Notes under the pieces: model-generated | The model's database searches: none | Seen by the model: only the letters and a program-made list of their open reading frames with translations | Told to the model about the DNA's origin: nothing | Shown: positions 13,701 through 26,520 of the stretch, piece by piece | Numbering within the stretch: the first letter of the stretch is position 1 | How the letters are laid out: every line of letters starts with the position of its first letter | Made by a program: the position numbers and the translations under genes | Assembly (NCBI GenBank): GCA_033398695.1 | Contig: JAWKAU010000221.1 | Coordinates: forward strand, 124,001-188,000 | DNA from: Orobanche coerulescens | Lineage: Eukaryota; Streptophyta; Magnoliopsida; Lamiales; Orobanchaceae | Direction of reading: 5' to 3' | Length of the DNA stretch: 64,000 nt

Positions 13701-15360
13701 ATCGGAGCTAATGCGATGAGAACTCGATTTTCAGAAAATTCTCATAGTGGTTAATACACGAAAAATGGGAGAAAATCGAGTCGGACTGTTTTCTTCATTT
13801 TTCCACAATTTGTCCCTATGGGTATATAAAATTTGACACGCTTTTATTTGGGGTTGTTCGGACCCGAATCGGATCTGATACGATGAGAACTCGAATTTCG
13901 GAAAATTCTCATAGGGGCTAGTACACCGAAAATGGGAGAAAATTGAGTCGGGCCGTTTTCTTGATATTTTTTCATGATTTGTCCCTATGGGTTTATAAAA
14001 TTTGACACGCTTTTATTTGGGGTTGTTCAGATTCGAATCGGAGCTGATGCGATGAGAACTCAGTTTTCAGAAAATTCTCATAGTGGTTAGTACACGGAAA
14101 ATGGGAGAAAATCGAGTCGGACTATTTCCTTCATTTTTCCACAATTTGTCCCTATGGGTTTATAAAATTTGACACGCTTTTATTTGGGGTTGTTCAGACC
14201 TGAATCGGAGCTGATACGATGAGAACTCGATTTTCGGAAAATTCTCATAGGGGTTAGCACACCGAAAATGGGAGAAAATTGAGTCGGGCCGTTTTCTTGA
14301 TATTTTTTCATGATTTGTCCCTATGTGTTTATAAAATTTGACACGCTTTTATTTGGGGTTGTTCGGATTCGAATCGGAGCTAATGCGATGAGAACTCGAT
14401 TTTCAGAAAATTCTCATAGTGGTTAATACACGAAAAATGGGAGAAAATCGAGTCGGACTGTTTTCTTCATTTTTCCACAATTTGTCCCTATGGGTTTATA
14501 AAATTTGACACGCTTTTATTTGGGGTTGTTCGGACCCGAATCGGATCTGATACGATGAGAACTCGATTTTCGGAAAATTCTCATAGGGGCTAGTACACCG
14601 AAAATGGGAGAAAATTGAGTCGGGCCGTTTTCTTGATATTTTTTCATGATTTGTCCCTATGGGTTTATAAAATTTGACACGCTTTTATTTGGGGTTGTTC
14701 AGATTCGAATCGAGCCGATGCGATGAGAACTCATTTTTCAGAAAATTCTCATAGTGGTTAGTACACGTAAAATGGGAGAAAATCGAGTCGGACTATTTTC
14801 TTCATTTTTCCACAATTTGTCCCTATGAGTTTATAAAATTTGACACGCTTTTATTTGGGGTTGTTCGGACCCGAATCGGAGCTGATGCGATGTGAACTCG
14901 GTTTTCGAAAATTCTCATAGTGGTTAGTACACTAAAATGGGAGAAAATCGAGTCGGACTGCTTTCTTCATTTTTCCACAATTTGTCCCTATGGGTTTATA
15001 AAATTTGACACGCTTTTATTTGGGGTTGTTCGGACCGAATCGGATCTCGATACGATGAGAACTCGATTTTCGAAAATTCTCATAGGGGCTAGTACACTAA
15101 AATGGGAGAAAATTGAGTCGGCCGTTTTCTTGATATTTTTCATGATTTGTCCCTATGGGTTTATAAAATTTGACACGCTTTTATTTGGGGTTGTTCGATT
15201 CGAATCGAGGTGATGCGATGAGAACTCGGTTTTGAGAAAATTCTCATAGTGGTTAGTACACTAAAATGGGAGAAAATCGAGTCGGACTATTTCCTTCATT
15301 TTTCCACAATTTGTCCCTATGGGTTTATAAAATTTGACACGCTTTTATTTGGGGTTGTTC

Positions 15361-15432
15361 TGACCCGAATCGGAGCTGATACGATGTGAAGTCGGTGTTC
15401 GGTGAATTCTCATAGGGGTTAGCAGTCGGAAA
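15361..15432. repeat. Locally degenerate monomer patch
   Basis: Short run of clustered changes: TCTGACCCG for TCGGACCCG, GATGTGAAGTCGGTGTTCGG for GATGAGAACTCGATTTTCGG, GGTGAATTCTC for GGAAAATTCTC, and TTAGCAGTCGG for TTAGCACACCG. The changes are biased toward G/T, unlike the deletion-type changes of the surrounding block. Confidence 0.6.
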
Positions 15433-18330
15433 ATGGGAGAAAATTGAGTCGCCGTTTTCTTGATATTTTTCATGATTTGTCCCTATGTGTTTATAAAATT
15501 TGACACGCTTTTATTTGGGGTTGTTCGGATTCGAATCGGAGCTAATGCGATGAGAACTCGATTTTCTAAAATTCTCATAGTGGTTAATACACTAAAAATG
15601 GGAGAAAATCGAGTCGGACTGTTTTCTTCATTTTTCCACAATTTGTCCCTATGGGTATATAAAATTTGACACGCTTTTATTTGGGGTTGTTCGGACCCGA
15701 ATCGGATCTGATACGATGAGAACTCGAATTTCGGAAAATTCTCATAGGGGCTAGTACACCGAAAATGGGAGAAAATTGAGTCGGGCCGTTTTCTTGATAT
15801 TTTTTCATGATTTGTCCCTATGGGTTTATAAAATTTGACACGCTTTTATTTGGGGTTGTTCAGATTCGAATCGGAGCTGATGCGATGAGAACTCAGTTTT
15901 CAGAAAATTCTCATAGTGGTTAGTACACGGAAAATGGGAGAAAATCGAGTCGGACTATTTTCTTCATTTTTGCACAATTTGTCCCTATGGGTTTATAAAA
16001 TTTGACACGCTTTTATTTGGGGTTGTTCGGACCCGAATTGGAGCTGATGCAATGAGAACTCGGTTTTCAGAAAATTCTCATAGTGGTTAGTACACGGAAA
16101 ATGGGAGAAAATTGAGTCGGTCCAGTTTCTTCATTTTTTTCCACAATTTGTCCCTATGTGTTTATAAAATTTGACACGCTTTTATTTGGGGTTGTTCGGA
16201 TTCGAATCGGAGCTAATGCGATGAGAACTCGATTTTCAGAAAATTCTCATAGTGGTTAATACACGAAAAATGGGAGAAAATCGAGTCGGACTGTTTTCTT
16301 CATTTTTCCACAATTTGTCCCTATGGGTATATAAAATTTGACACGCTTTTATTTGGGGTTGTTCGGACCCGAATCGGATCTGATACGATGAGAACTCGAA
16401 TTTCGGAAAATTCTCATAGGGGCTAGTACACCGAAAATGGGAGAAAATTGAGTCGGGCCGTTTTCTTGATATTTTTTCATGATTTGTCCCTATGGGTTTA
16501 TAAAATTTGACACGCTTTTATTTGGGGTTGTTCAGATTCGAATCGAGCCGATGCGATGAGAACTCGCTTGAGAAAATTCTCATAGTGGTTAGTACACGGA
16601 AAATGGGAGAAAATCGAGTCGGACTATTTTCTTCATTTTTGCACAATTTGTCCCTATGGGTTTATAAAATTTGACACGCTTTTATTTGGGGTTGTTCGGA
16701 CCCGAATCGGAGCTGATGCAATGAGAACTCGGTTTTCAGAAAATTCTCATAGTGGTTAGTACGGAAAATGGGAGAAAATTGAGTCGGTCCAGCTTTCTTC
16801 ATTTTTTCCACAATTTGTCCCTATGGGTTTATAAAATTTGACACGCTTTGATTTGGGGTTGTTCGGACCCGAATCGGAGCTGATACGATGAGAACTCGAT
16901 TTTTGGAAAATTCTCATAGGGGTTAGCACACCGAAAATGGGAGAAAATTGAGTCGGGCCGTTTTCTTGATATTTTTTCATGATTTGTCCCTATGTGTTTA
17001 TAAAATTTGACACGCTTTTATTTGGGGTTGTTCGGATTCGAATCGGAGCTGATGCGATGAGAACTCGATTTTCAGAAAATTCTCATAGTGGTTAGTACAC
17101 GGAAAATGGGAGAAAATCGAGTGGACTGCTTTTCTTCATTTTTCCACAATTTGTCCCTATGGGTTTATAAAATTTGACACGCTTTTATTTGGGGTTGTTC
17201 GGACCGAATCGAATCGATACGATGAGAACTCGATTTTCGGAAAATTCTCATAGGGGCTAGTACACCAAAATGGGAGAAAATTGAGTCGGCCGTTTTCTTG
17301 ATATTTTTCATGATTTGTCCCTATGTGTTTATAAAATTTGACACGCTTTTATTTGGGGTTGTTCGATTCGAATCGGAGCCGATGCGATGAGAACTCGCTT
17401 TTGTAAAATTCTCATAGTGGTTAGTACACGGAAAATGGGAGAAAATCGAGTCGGACTATTTTCTTCATTTTTCCAAAATTTGTCCCTATGAGTTTATAAA
17501 ATTTGACACGCTTTTATTTGGGATTGTTCGACCGAATCGGAGCCGATGCGATGAGAACTCGGTTTTGAAAATTCTCATAGTGGTTAGTACACGGAAAATG
17601 GGAGAAAATTGAGTCGGTCCAGCTTTCTTCATTTTTCCACAATTTGTCCCTATGGGTTTATAAAATTTGACACGCTTTTATTTGGGGTTGTTCGGACCGA
17701 ATCGGAGCCGATACGATGAGAACTCGATTTTCGGAAAATTCTCATAGGGGTTAGCACACCGAAAATGGGAGAAAATTGAGTTGGGCCGTTTTCTTGATAT
17801 TTTTTCATGATTTGTCCCTATGGGTTTATAAAATTTGACACGCTTTTATTTTGGGTTGTTCGGACCCGAATCGGAGCTGATACGATGAGAACTCGATTTT
17901 CGGAAAATTCTCATAGGGGTTAGCACACCGAAAATGGGAGAAAATTGAGTCGGGCCGTTTTCTTGATATTTTTTCATGATTTGTCCCTATGTGTTTATAA
18001 AATTTGACACGCTTTTATTTGGGGTTGTTCGGATTCGAATCGGAGCTAATGCGATGAGAACTCGATTTTCAGAAAATTCTCATAGTGGTTAGTACACGGA
18101 AAATGGGAGAAAATCGAGTCGGACTGTTTTCTTCATTTTTCCACAATTTGTCCCTATGGGTTTATAAAATTTGACACGCTTTTATTTGGGGTTGTTCGGA
18201 CCCGAATCGGATCTGATACGATGAGAACTCGAATTTCGCAAAATTCTCATAGTAGCGTACACCGAAAATGGGAGGAAATTGAGTCGGGCCGTTTTCTTGA
18301 TATTTTTTCATGATTTGTCCCTATGGGTTT

Positions 18331-21300
18331 ATAAAATTTAACACGCTTTTATTTGGGGTTGTTCAGATTCGAATCGGAGCTGATGCGATGAGAACTCGCT
18401 TTGAAAATTCTCATAGTGGTTAGTACACGAAAATGGGAGAAAATCGAGTCGGACTATTTTCTTCATTTTTCCACAATTTGTCCCTATGTGTTTATAAAAT
18501 TTGACACGCTTTTATTTGGGGTTGTTCGGACCCGATCGGAGCCGATGCGATGAGAACTCGGTTTTGTAAAATTCTCATAGTGGTTAGTACACTAAAATGG
18601 GAGAAAATTGAGTCGGTCCAGCTTTCTTCATTTTTCCACAATTTGTCCCTATGGGTTTATAAAATTTGACACGCTTTTATTTGGGGTTGTTCGGACCGAA
18701 TCGGAGCCGATACGATGAGAACTCGATTTTCGAAAATTCTCATAGGGGTTAGCACACCGAAAATGGGAGAAAATTGAGTGGGCCGTTTTCTTGATATTTT
18801 TCATGATTTGTCCCTATGGGTTTATAAAATTTGACACGCTTTTATTTTGGGTTGTTCGACCCGAATCGAGCCGATACGATGAGAACTCGATTTTCGGAAA
18901 ATTCTCATAGGGGTTAGCACACCGAAAATGGGAGAAAATTGAGTCGGGCCGTATTCTAGATATTTTTCATGATTTGTCCCTATGTGTTTATAAAATTTGA
19001 CACGCTTTTATTTGGGGTTGTTCGGATTCGAATCGGAGCTAATGCGATGAGAACTCGATTTTCGTAAAATTCTCATAGTGGTTAGTACACTAAAATGGGA
19101 GAAAATCGAGTCGGACTGTTTTCTTCATTTTTCCACAATTTGTCCCTATGGGTTTATAAAATTTGACACGCTTTTATTTGGGGTTGTTCGGACCCGAATC
19201 GGATCTGATACGATGAGAACTCGATTTTCGCAAAATTCTCATAGTGGCTAGTACACCGAAAATGGGAGAAAATTGAGTCGGGCCGTTTTCTTGATATTTT
19301 TTCATGATTTGTCCCTATGGGTTTATAAAATTTAACACGCTTTTATTTGGGGTTGTTCAGATTCGAATCGGAGCTGATGCGATGAGAACTCAGTTTTCAG
19401 AAAATTCTCATAGTGGTTAGTACACGGAAAATGGGAGAAAATCGAGTCGGACTATTTTCTTCATTTTTCCACAATTTGTCCCTATGGGTTTATAAAATTT
19501 GACACGCTTTTATTTGGGGTTGTTCGGACCCGAATCGGAGCTGATGCGATGAGAACTCGGTTTTCAGAAAATTCTCATAGCGTACACGGAAAATGGGAGA
19601 AAATTGAGTCGGTCCAGTTTCTTCATTTTTTTCCACAATTTGTCCCTATGGGTTTATAAAATTTGACACGCTTTTATTTGGGGTTGTTCGGACCCGAATC
19701 GGAGCTGATACGATGAGAAATCGATTTTCGAAAAATTCTCATAGGGGTTAGCACACCGAAAATGGGAGAAAATTGAGTCGGGCCATTTTCTTGATATTTT
19801 TTCATGATTTGTCCCTACGTGTTTATAAAATTTGACACGCTTTTATTTGGGGTTGTTCGGATTCGAATCAGAGCTGATGCGATGAGAACTCGATTTTCAG
19901 AAAATTCTCATAGTGGTTAGTACACGGAAAATGGGAGAAAATCGAGTCGGACTGTTTTCTTGATATTTTTTCATAATTTGTCCCTATGGGTTTGTAAAAT
20001 TTGACACGCTTTTATTTGGGGTTGTTCGGATCCGAATCGGAGCTGATGCGATGAGAACTCGGTTTTCAGAAAATTCTCATAGGGGCTAGTACACCGAAAA
20101 TGGGAGAAAATTGAGTCGGGCCGCTTTCTTGATATTTTTCATGATTTGTCCCTATGGGTTTATAAAATTTGACACGCTTTTCTTTGGGGTTGTTCGATTC
20201 GAATCGAGGTGATGCGATGAGAACTCGCTTTTGAAAATTCTCATAGTGGTTAGTACACTAAAATGGGAGAAAATCGAGTCGGACTATTTTCTTCATTTTT
20301 CCACAATTTGTCCCTATGAGTTTATAAAATTTGACACGCTTTTATTTGGGGTTGTTCGACCCGAATCGGAGCCGATGCGATGAGAACTCGGTTTTGAAAA
20401 ATTCTCATAGTGGTTAGTACACTAAAATGGGAGAAAATCGAGTCTGACTGTTTTCTTCATTTTTCCACAATTTGTCCCTATGGGTTTATAAAATTTGACA
20501 CGCTTTTATTTGGGGTTGTTCGACCCGAATCGGATCTGATATGATGAGAACTCGATTTTCTAAAATTCTCATAGGGGCTAGTACACCGAAAATGGGAGAA
20601 AATTGAGTCGGGCCGTTTTCTTGATATTTTTCATGATTTGTCCCTATGGGTTTATAAAATTTGACACGCTTTTATTTGGGGTTGTTGATTCGAATCGGAG
20701 CCGATGCGATGAGAACTCGGTTTTGAGAAAATTCTCATAGTGGTTAGTACACTAAAATGGGAGAAAATCGAGTCGGGCTATTTTCTTCATTTTTCCACAA
20801 TTTGTCCCTATGAGTTTATAAAATTTGACACGCTTTTATTTGGGGTTGTTCGACCGAATCGAGCCGATGCGATGAGAACTCGGTTTTGAGAAAATTCTCA
20901 TAGTGGTTAGTACACGGAAAATGGGATAAAATCGAGTCGGACTGCTTTCTTCATTTTTCCACAATTTGTCCCTATGGGTTTATAAAATTTGACACGCTTT
21001 TATTTGGGGTTGTTCGGACCCGAATCGAGCCGATACGATGAGAACTCGATTTTCGAAAATTCTCATAGGGGTTAGTACACCGAAAATGGGAGAAAATTGA
21101 GTTGGGCCGTTTTCTTGATATTTTTCATGATTTGTCCCTATGGGTTTATAAAATTTGACACGCTTTTATTTTGGGTTGTTCGGACCAATCGGAGCCGATA
21201 CGATGAGAACTCGATTTTGAAAATTCTCATAGGGTTAGCACACCGAAAATGGGAGAAAATTGAGTCGGGCCGTTTTCTTGATATTTTTCATGATTTGTCC

Positions 21301-24300
21301 CTATGTGTTTATAAAATTTGACAAGCTTTTATTTGGGGTTGTTCGGATTCGAATCGGAGCTAATGCGATGATAACTCGATTTTCGTAAAATTCTCATAGT
21401 GGTTAGTACACTAAAATGGGAGAAAATCGAGCCTGACTGCTTTCTTCATTTTTCCACAATTTGTCCCTATGGGTTTATAAAATTTGACACGCTTTTATTT
21501 GGGGTTGTTCGACCCGAATCGGATCTGATACGATGAGAACTCGAATTTCGCAAAATTCTCATAGTGGCTAGTACACCGAAAATGGGAGAAAATTGAGTCG
21601 GCCGTTTTCTTGATATTTTTCATGATTTGTCCCTATGGGTTTATAAAATTTAACACGCTTTTATTTGGGGTTGTTCGATTCGAATCGGAGGTGATGCGAT
21701 GAGAACTCGCTTTGTAAAATTCTCATAGTGGTTAGTACACTAAAATGGGAGAAAATCGAGTCGGACTATTTTCTTCATTTTTCCACAATTTGTCCCTATG
21801 TGTTTATAAAATTTGACACGCTTTTATTTGGGGTTGTTCGACCCGAATCGGAGCCGATGCGATGAGAACTCGGTTTTGAAAAATTCTCATAGTGGTTAGT
21901 ACACTAAAATGGGAGAAAATTGAGTCGGTCCAGCTTTCTTCATTTTTCCACAATTTGTCCCTATGGGTTTATAAAATTTGACACGCTTTTATTTGGGGTT
22001 GTTCGACCGAATCGGAGCTGATACGATGAGAACTCGATTTTCGGAAAATTCTCATAGGGGTTAGCACACCGAAAATGGGAGAAAATTGAGTTGGGCCGTT
22101 TTCTTGATATTTTTTCATGATTTGTCCCTATGGGTTTATAAAATTTGACACGCTTTTATTTTGGGTTGTTCGGACCCGAATCGGAGCTGATACGATGAGA
22201 ACTCGATTTTCGGAAAATTCTCATAGGGGTTAGCACACCGAAAATGGGAGAAAATTGAGTCGGGCCGTTTTCTAGATATTTTTTCATGATTTGTCCCTAT
22301 GTGTTTATAAAATTTGACACGCTTTTATTTGGGGTTGTTCGGATTCGAATCGGAGCTAATGCGATGAGAACTCGATTTTCAGAAAATTCTCATAGTGGTT
22401 AGTACACGGAAAATGGGAGAAAATCGAGTCGGACTGTTTTCTTCATTTTTCCACAATTTGTCCCTATGGGTTTATAAAATTTGACACGCTTTTATTTGGG
22501 GTTGTTCGGACCCGAATCGGATCTGATACGATGAGAACTCGAATTTCGCAAAATTCTCATAGTGGCTAGTACACCGAAAATGGGAGAAAATTGAGTCGGG
22601 CCGTTTTCTTGATATTTTTTCATGATTTGTCCCTATGGGTTTATAAAATTTGACACGCTTTTATTTGGGGTTGTTCAGATTCGAATCGGAGCTGATGCGA
22701 TGAGAACTCAGTTTTCAGAAAATTCTCATAGTGGTTAGTACACGGAAAATGGGAGAAAATCGAGTCGGACTATTTTCTTCATTTTTCCACAATTTGTCCC
22801 TATGGGTTTATAAAATTTGACACGCTTTTATTTGGGGTTGTTCGGACCCGAATCGGAGCTGATGCGATGAGAACTCGGTTTTCAGAAAATTCTCATAGTG
22901 GTTAGTACACGGAAAATGGGAGAAAATTGAGTCGGTCCAGTTTCTTCATTTTTTCCACAATTTGTCCCTATGGGTTTATAAAATTTGACACGCTTTGATT
23001 TGGGGTTGTTCGGACCCGAATCGGAGCTGATACGATGAGAACTCGATTTTCGGAAAATTCTCATAGGGGTTAGCACACCGAAAATGGGAGAAAATTGAGT
23101 CGGGCCATTTTCTTGATATTTTTTCATGATTTGTCCCTATGTGTTTATAAAATTTGACACGCTTTTATTTGTGGTTGTTCGGATTCGAATCGGAGCTGAT
23201 GCGATGAGAACTCGATTTTCAGAAAATTCTCATAGTGGTTAGTACACGGAAAATGGGAGAAAATCGAGTCGGACTGTTTTCTTCATTTTTCCACAATTTG
23301 TCCCTATGGGTTTATAAAATTTGACACGCTTTTATTTGGGGTTGTTCGGACCCGAATCGGATCTGATACGATGAGAACTCGATTTTCGGAAAATTCTCAT
23401 AGGGGCTAGTACACCGAAAATGGGAGAAAATTGAGTCGGGCCGTTTTCTTGATATTTTTTCATGATTTGTCCCTATGGGTTTATAAAATTTGACACGCTT
23501 TTATTTGGGGTTGTTCAGATTCGAATCGGAGCTGATGCGATGAGAACTCAGTTTTCAGAAAATTCTCATAGTGGTTAGTACACGGAAAATGGGAGAAAAT
23601 CGAGTCGGACTATTTTCTTCATTTTTCCACAATTTGTCCCTATGAGTTTATAAAATTTGACACGCTTTTATTTGGGGTTGTTCGGACCCGAATCGGAGCT
23701 GATGCGATGAGAACTCGGTTTTCAGAAAATTCTCATAGTGGTTAGTACACGGAAAATGGGAGAAAATCGAGTCGGACTGTTTTCTTCATTTTTCCACAAT
23801 TTGTCCCTATGGGTTTATAAAATTTGACACGCTTTTATTTGGGGTTGTTCGGACCCGAATCGGATCTGATATGATGAGAACTCGATTTTCGGAAAATTCT
23901 CATAGGGGCTAGTACACCGAAAATGGGAGAAAATTGAGTCGGGCCGTTTTCTTGATATTTTTTCATGATTTGTCCCTATGGGTTTATAAAATTTGACACG
24001 CTTTTATTTGGGGTTGTTCGGTTCGAATCGGAGCTGATGCGATGAGAACTCGCTTTTGTAAAATTCTCATAGTGGTTAGTACACGGAAAATGGGAGAAAA
24101 TCGAGTCGGGCTATTTTCTTCATTTTTCCACAATTTGTCCCTATGAGTTTATAAAATTTGACACGCTTTTATTTGGGGTTGTTCGGACCCGAATCGGAGC
24201 TGATGCGATGAGAACTCGGTTTTCAGAAAATTCTCATAGTGGTTAGTACACGGAAAATGGGATAAAATCGAGTCGGACTGTTTTCTTCATTTTTCCACAA

Positions 24301-26520
24301 TTTGTCCCTATGGGTTTATAAAATTTGACACGCTTTTATTTGGGGTTGTTCGGACCCGAATCGGAGCTGATACGATGAGAACTCGATTTTCGGAAAATTC
24401 TCATAGGGGTTAGCACACCGAAAATGGGAGAAAATTGAGTTGGGCCGTTTTCTTGATATTTTTTCATGATTTGTCCCTATGGGTTTATAAAATTTGACAC
24501 GCTTTTATTTTGGGTTGTTCGGACCCGAATCGGAGCTGATACGATGAGAACTCGATTTTCGGAAAATTCTCATAGGGGTTAGCACACCGAAAATGGGAGA
24601 AAATTGAGTCGGGCCGTTTTCTTGATATTTTTTCATGATTTGTCCCTATGTGTTTATAAAATTTGACACGCTTTTATTTGGGGTTGTTCGGATTCGAATC
24701 GGAGCTAATGCGATGAGAACTCGGTTTTCAGAAAATTCTCATAGTGGTTAGTACACGGAAAATGGGAGAAAATCGAGTCGGACTATTTTCTTCATTTTTC
24801 CACAATTTGTCCCTATGGGTTTATAAAATTTGACACGCTTTTATTTGGGGTTGTTCGACCGAATCGGATCTCGATACGATGAGAACTCGAATTTCGCAAA
24901 ATTCTCATAGTGGCTAGTACACCGAAAATGGGAGAAAATTGAGTCGGGCCGTTTTCTTGATATTTTTTCATGATTTGTCCCTATGGGTTTATAAAATTTA
25001 ACACGCTTTTATTTTGGGTTGTTCAGATTCGAATCGGAGCCGATGCGATGAGAACTCGGTTTTGTAAAATTCTCATAGTGGTTAGTACACTTATAATGGT
25101 AGAAAATCGAGTCGGACTATTTTCTTCTTTTTTCCACAATTTGTCGCTATGTGTTTATAAAATTTGACACGCTTTTATTTGGGGTTGTTCGGACCCGAAT
25201 CGAGCCGATGCGATGAGAACTCGGTTTTCAGAAAATTCTCATAGTGGTTAGTACACGGAAAATGGGAGAAAATTGAGTCGGTCCAGTTTCTTCATTTTTC
25301 CACAATTTGTCCCTATGGGTTTATAAAATTTGACACGCTTTTATTTGGGGTTGTTCGGACCCGAATCGGAGCTGATACGATGAGAACTCGATTTTCGGAA
25401 AATTCTCATAGGGGTTAGCACACCGAAAATGGGAGAAAATTGAGTCGGGCCGTTTTCTTGATATTTTTTCATGATTTGTCCCTATGGGTTTATAAAATTT
25501 GACACGCTTTTATTTTGGGTTGTTCGGACCCGAATCGGAGCTGATACGATGAGAACTCGATTTTCGGAAAATTCTCATAGGGGTTAGCACACCGAAAATG
25601 GGAGAAAATTGAGTCGGGCCGTTTTCTTGATATTTTTTCATGATTTGTCCCTATGTGTTTATAAAATTTGACACGCTTTTATTTGGGGTTGTTCGGATTC
25701 GAATCGGAGCTGATGCGATGAGAACTCGATTTTCAGAAAATTCTCATAGTGGTTAGTACACGGAAAATGGGAGAAAATCGAGTCGGACTATTTTCTTCAT
25801 TTTTCCACAATTTGTCCCTATGGGTTTATAAAATTTGACACGCTTTTATTTGGGGTTGTTCGGACCCGAATCGGATCTGATACGATGAGAACTCGAATTT
25901 CGCAAAATTCTCATAGTGGCTAGTACACCGAAAATGGGAGAAAATTGAGTCGGGCCGTTTTCTTGATATTTTTTCATGATTTGTCCCTATGGGTTTATAA
26001 AATTTAACACGCTTTTATTTGGGGTTGTTCAGATTCGAATCGGAGCTGATGCGATGAGAACTCAGTTTTCAGAAAATTCTCATAGTGGTTAGTACACGGA
26101 AAATGGGAGAAAATCGAGTCGGACTATTTTCTTCATTTTTCCACAATTTGTCCCTATGGGTTTATAAAATTTGACACGCTTTTATTTGGGGTTGTTCGGA
26201 CCCGAATCGAGCCGATGCGATGAGAACTCGGTTTTGAAAAATTCTCATAGTGGTTAGTACACGGAAAATGGGAGAAAATTGAGTCGGTCCAGTTTCTTCA
26301 TTTTTTCCACAATTTGTCCCTATGGGTTTATAAAATTTGACACGCTTTGATTTGGGGTTGTTCGGACCCGAATGAGCCGATACGATGAGAACTCGATTTT
26401 CGAAAATTCTCATAGGGGTTAGCACACCGAAAATGGGAGAAAATTGAGTCGGGCCATTTTCTTGATATTTTTCATGATTTGTCCCTATGTGTTTATAAAA
26501 TTTGACACGCTTTTATTTGT
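18331..26520. repeat. Higher-order repeat zone, about 20- and 40-monomer periodicity
   Basis: Rare private variants recur at long regular spacing. The substitution TTTAACACGC (for TTTGACACGC) occurs near 18338, 19332, 21652, 24998 and 26003. Spacings 18338-21652 and 21652-24998 are about 3.31 and 3.35 kb, or 20 monomers. The pairs 18338/24998 and 19332/26003 are both separated by about 6.66-6.67 kb, or 40 monomers. TCTAGATATTT near 18957 and 22270 (3.3 kb apart) and TTTGTGGTTG near 23166 and 26516 (3.35 kb apart) agree. This is the pattern expected from unequal crossing-over or segmental amplification of multi-monomer units. Exact borders need a dot plot. Confidence 0.75.
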
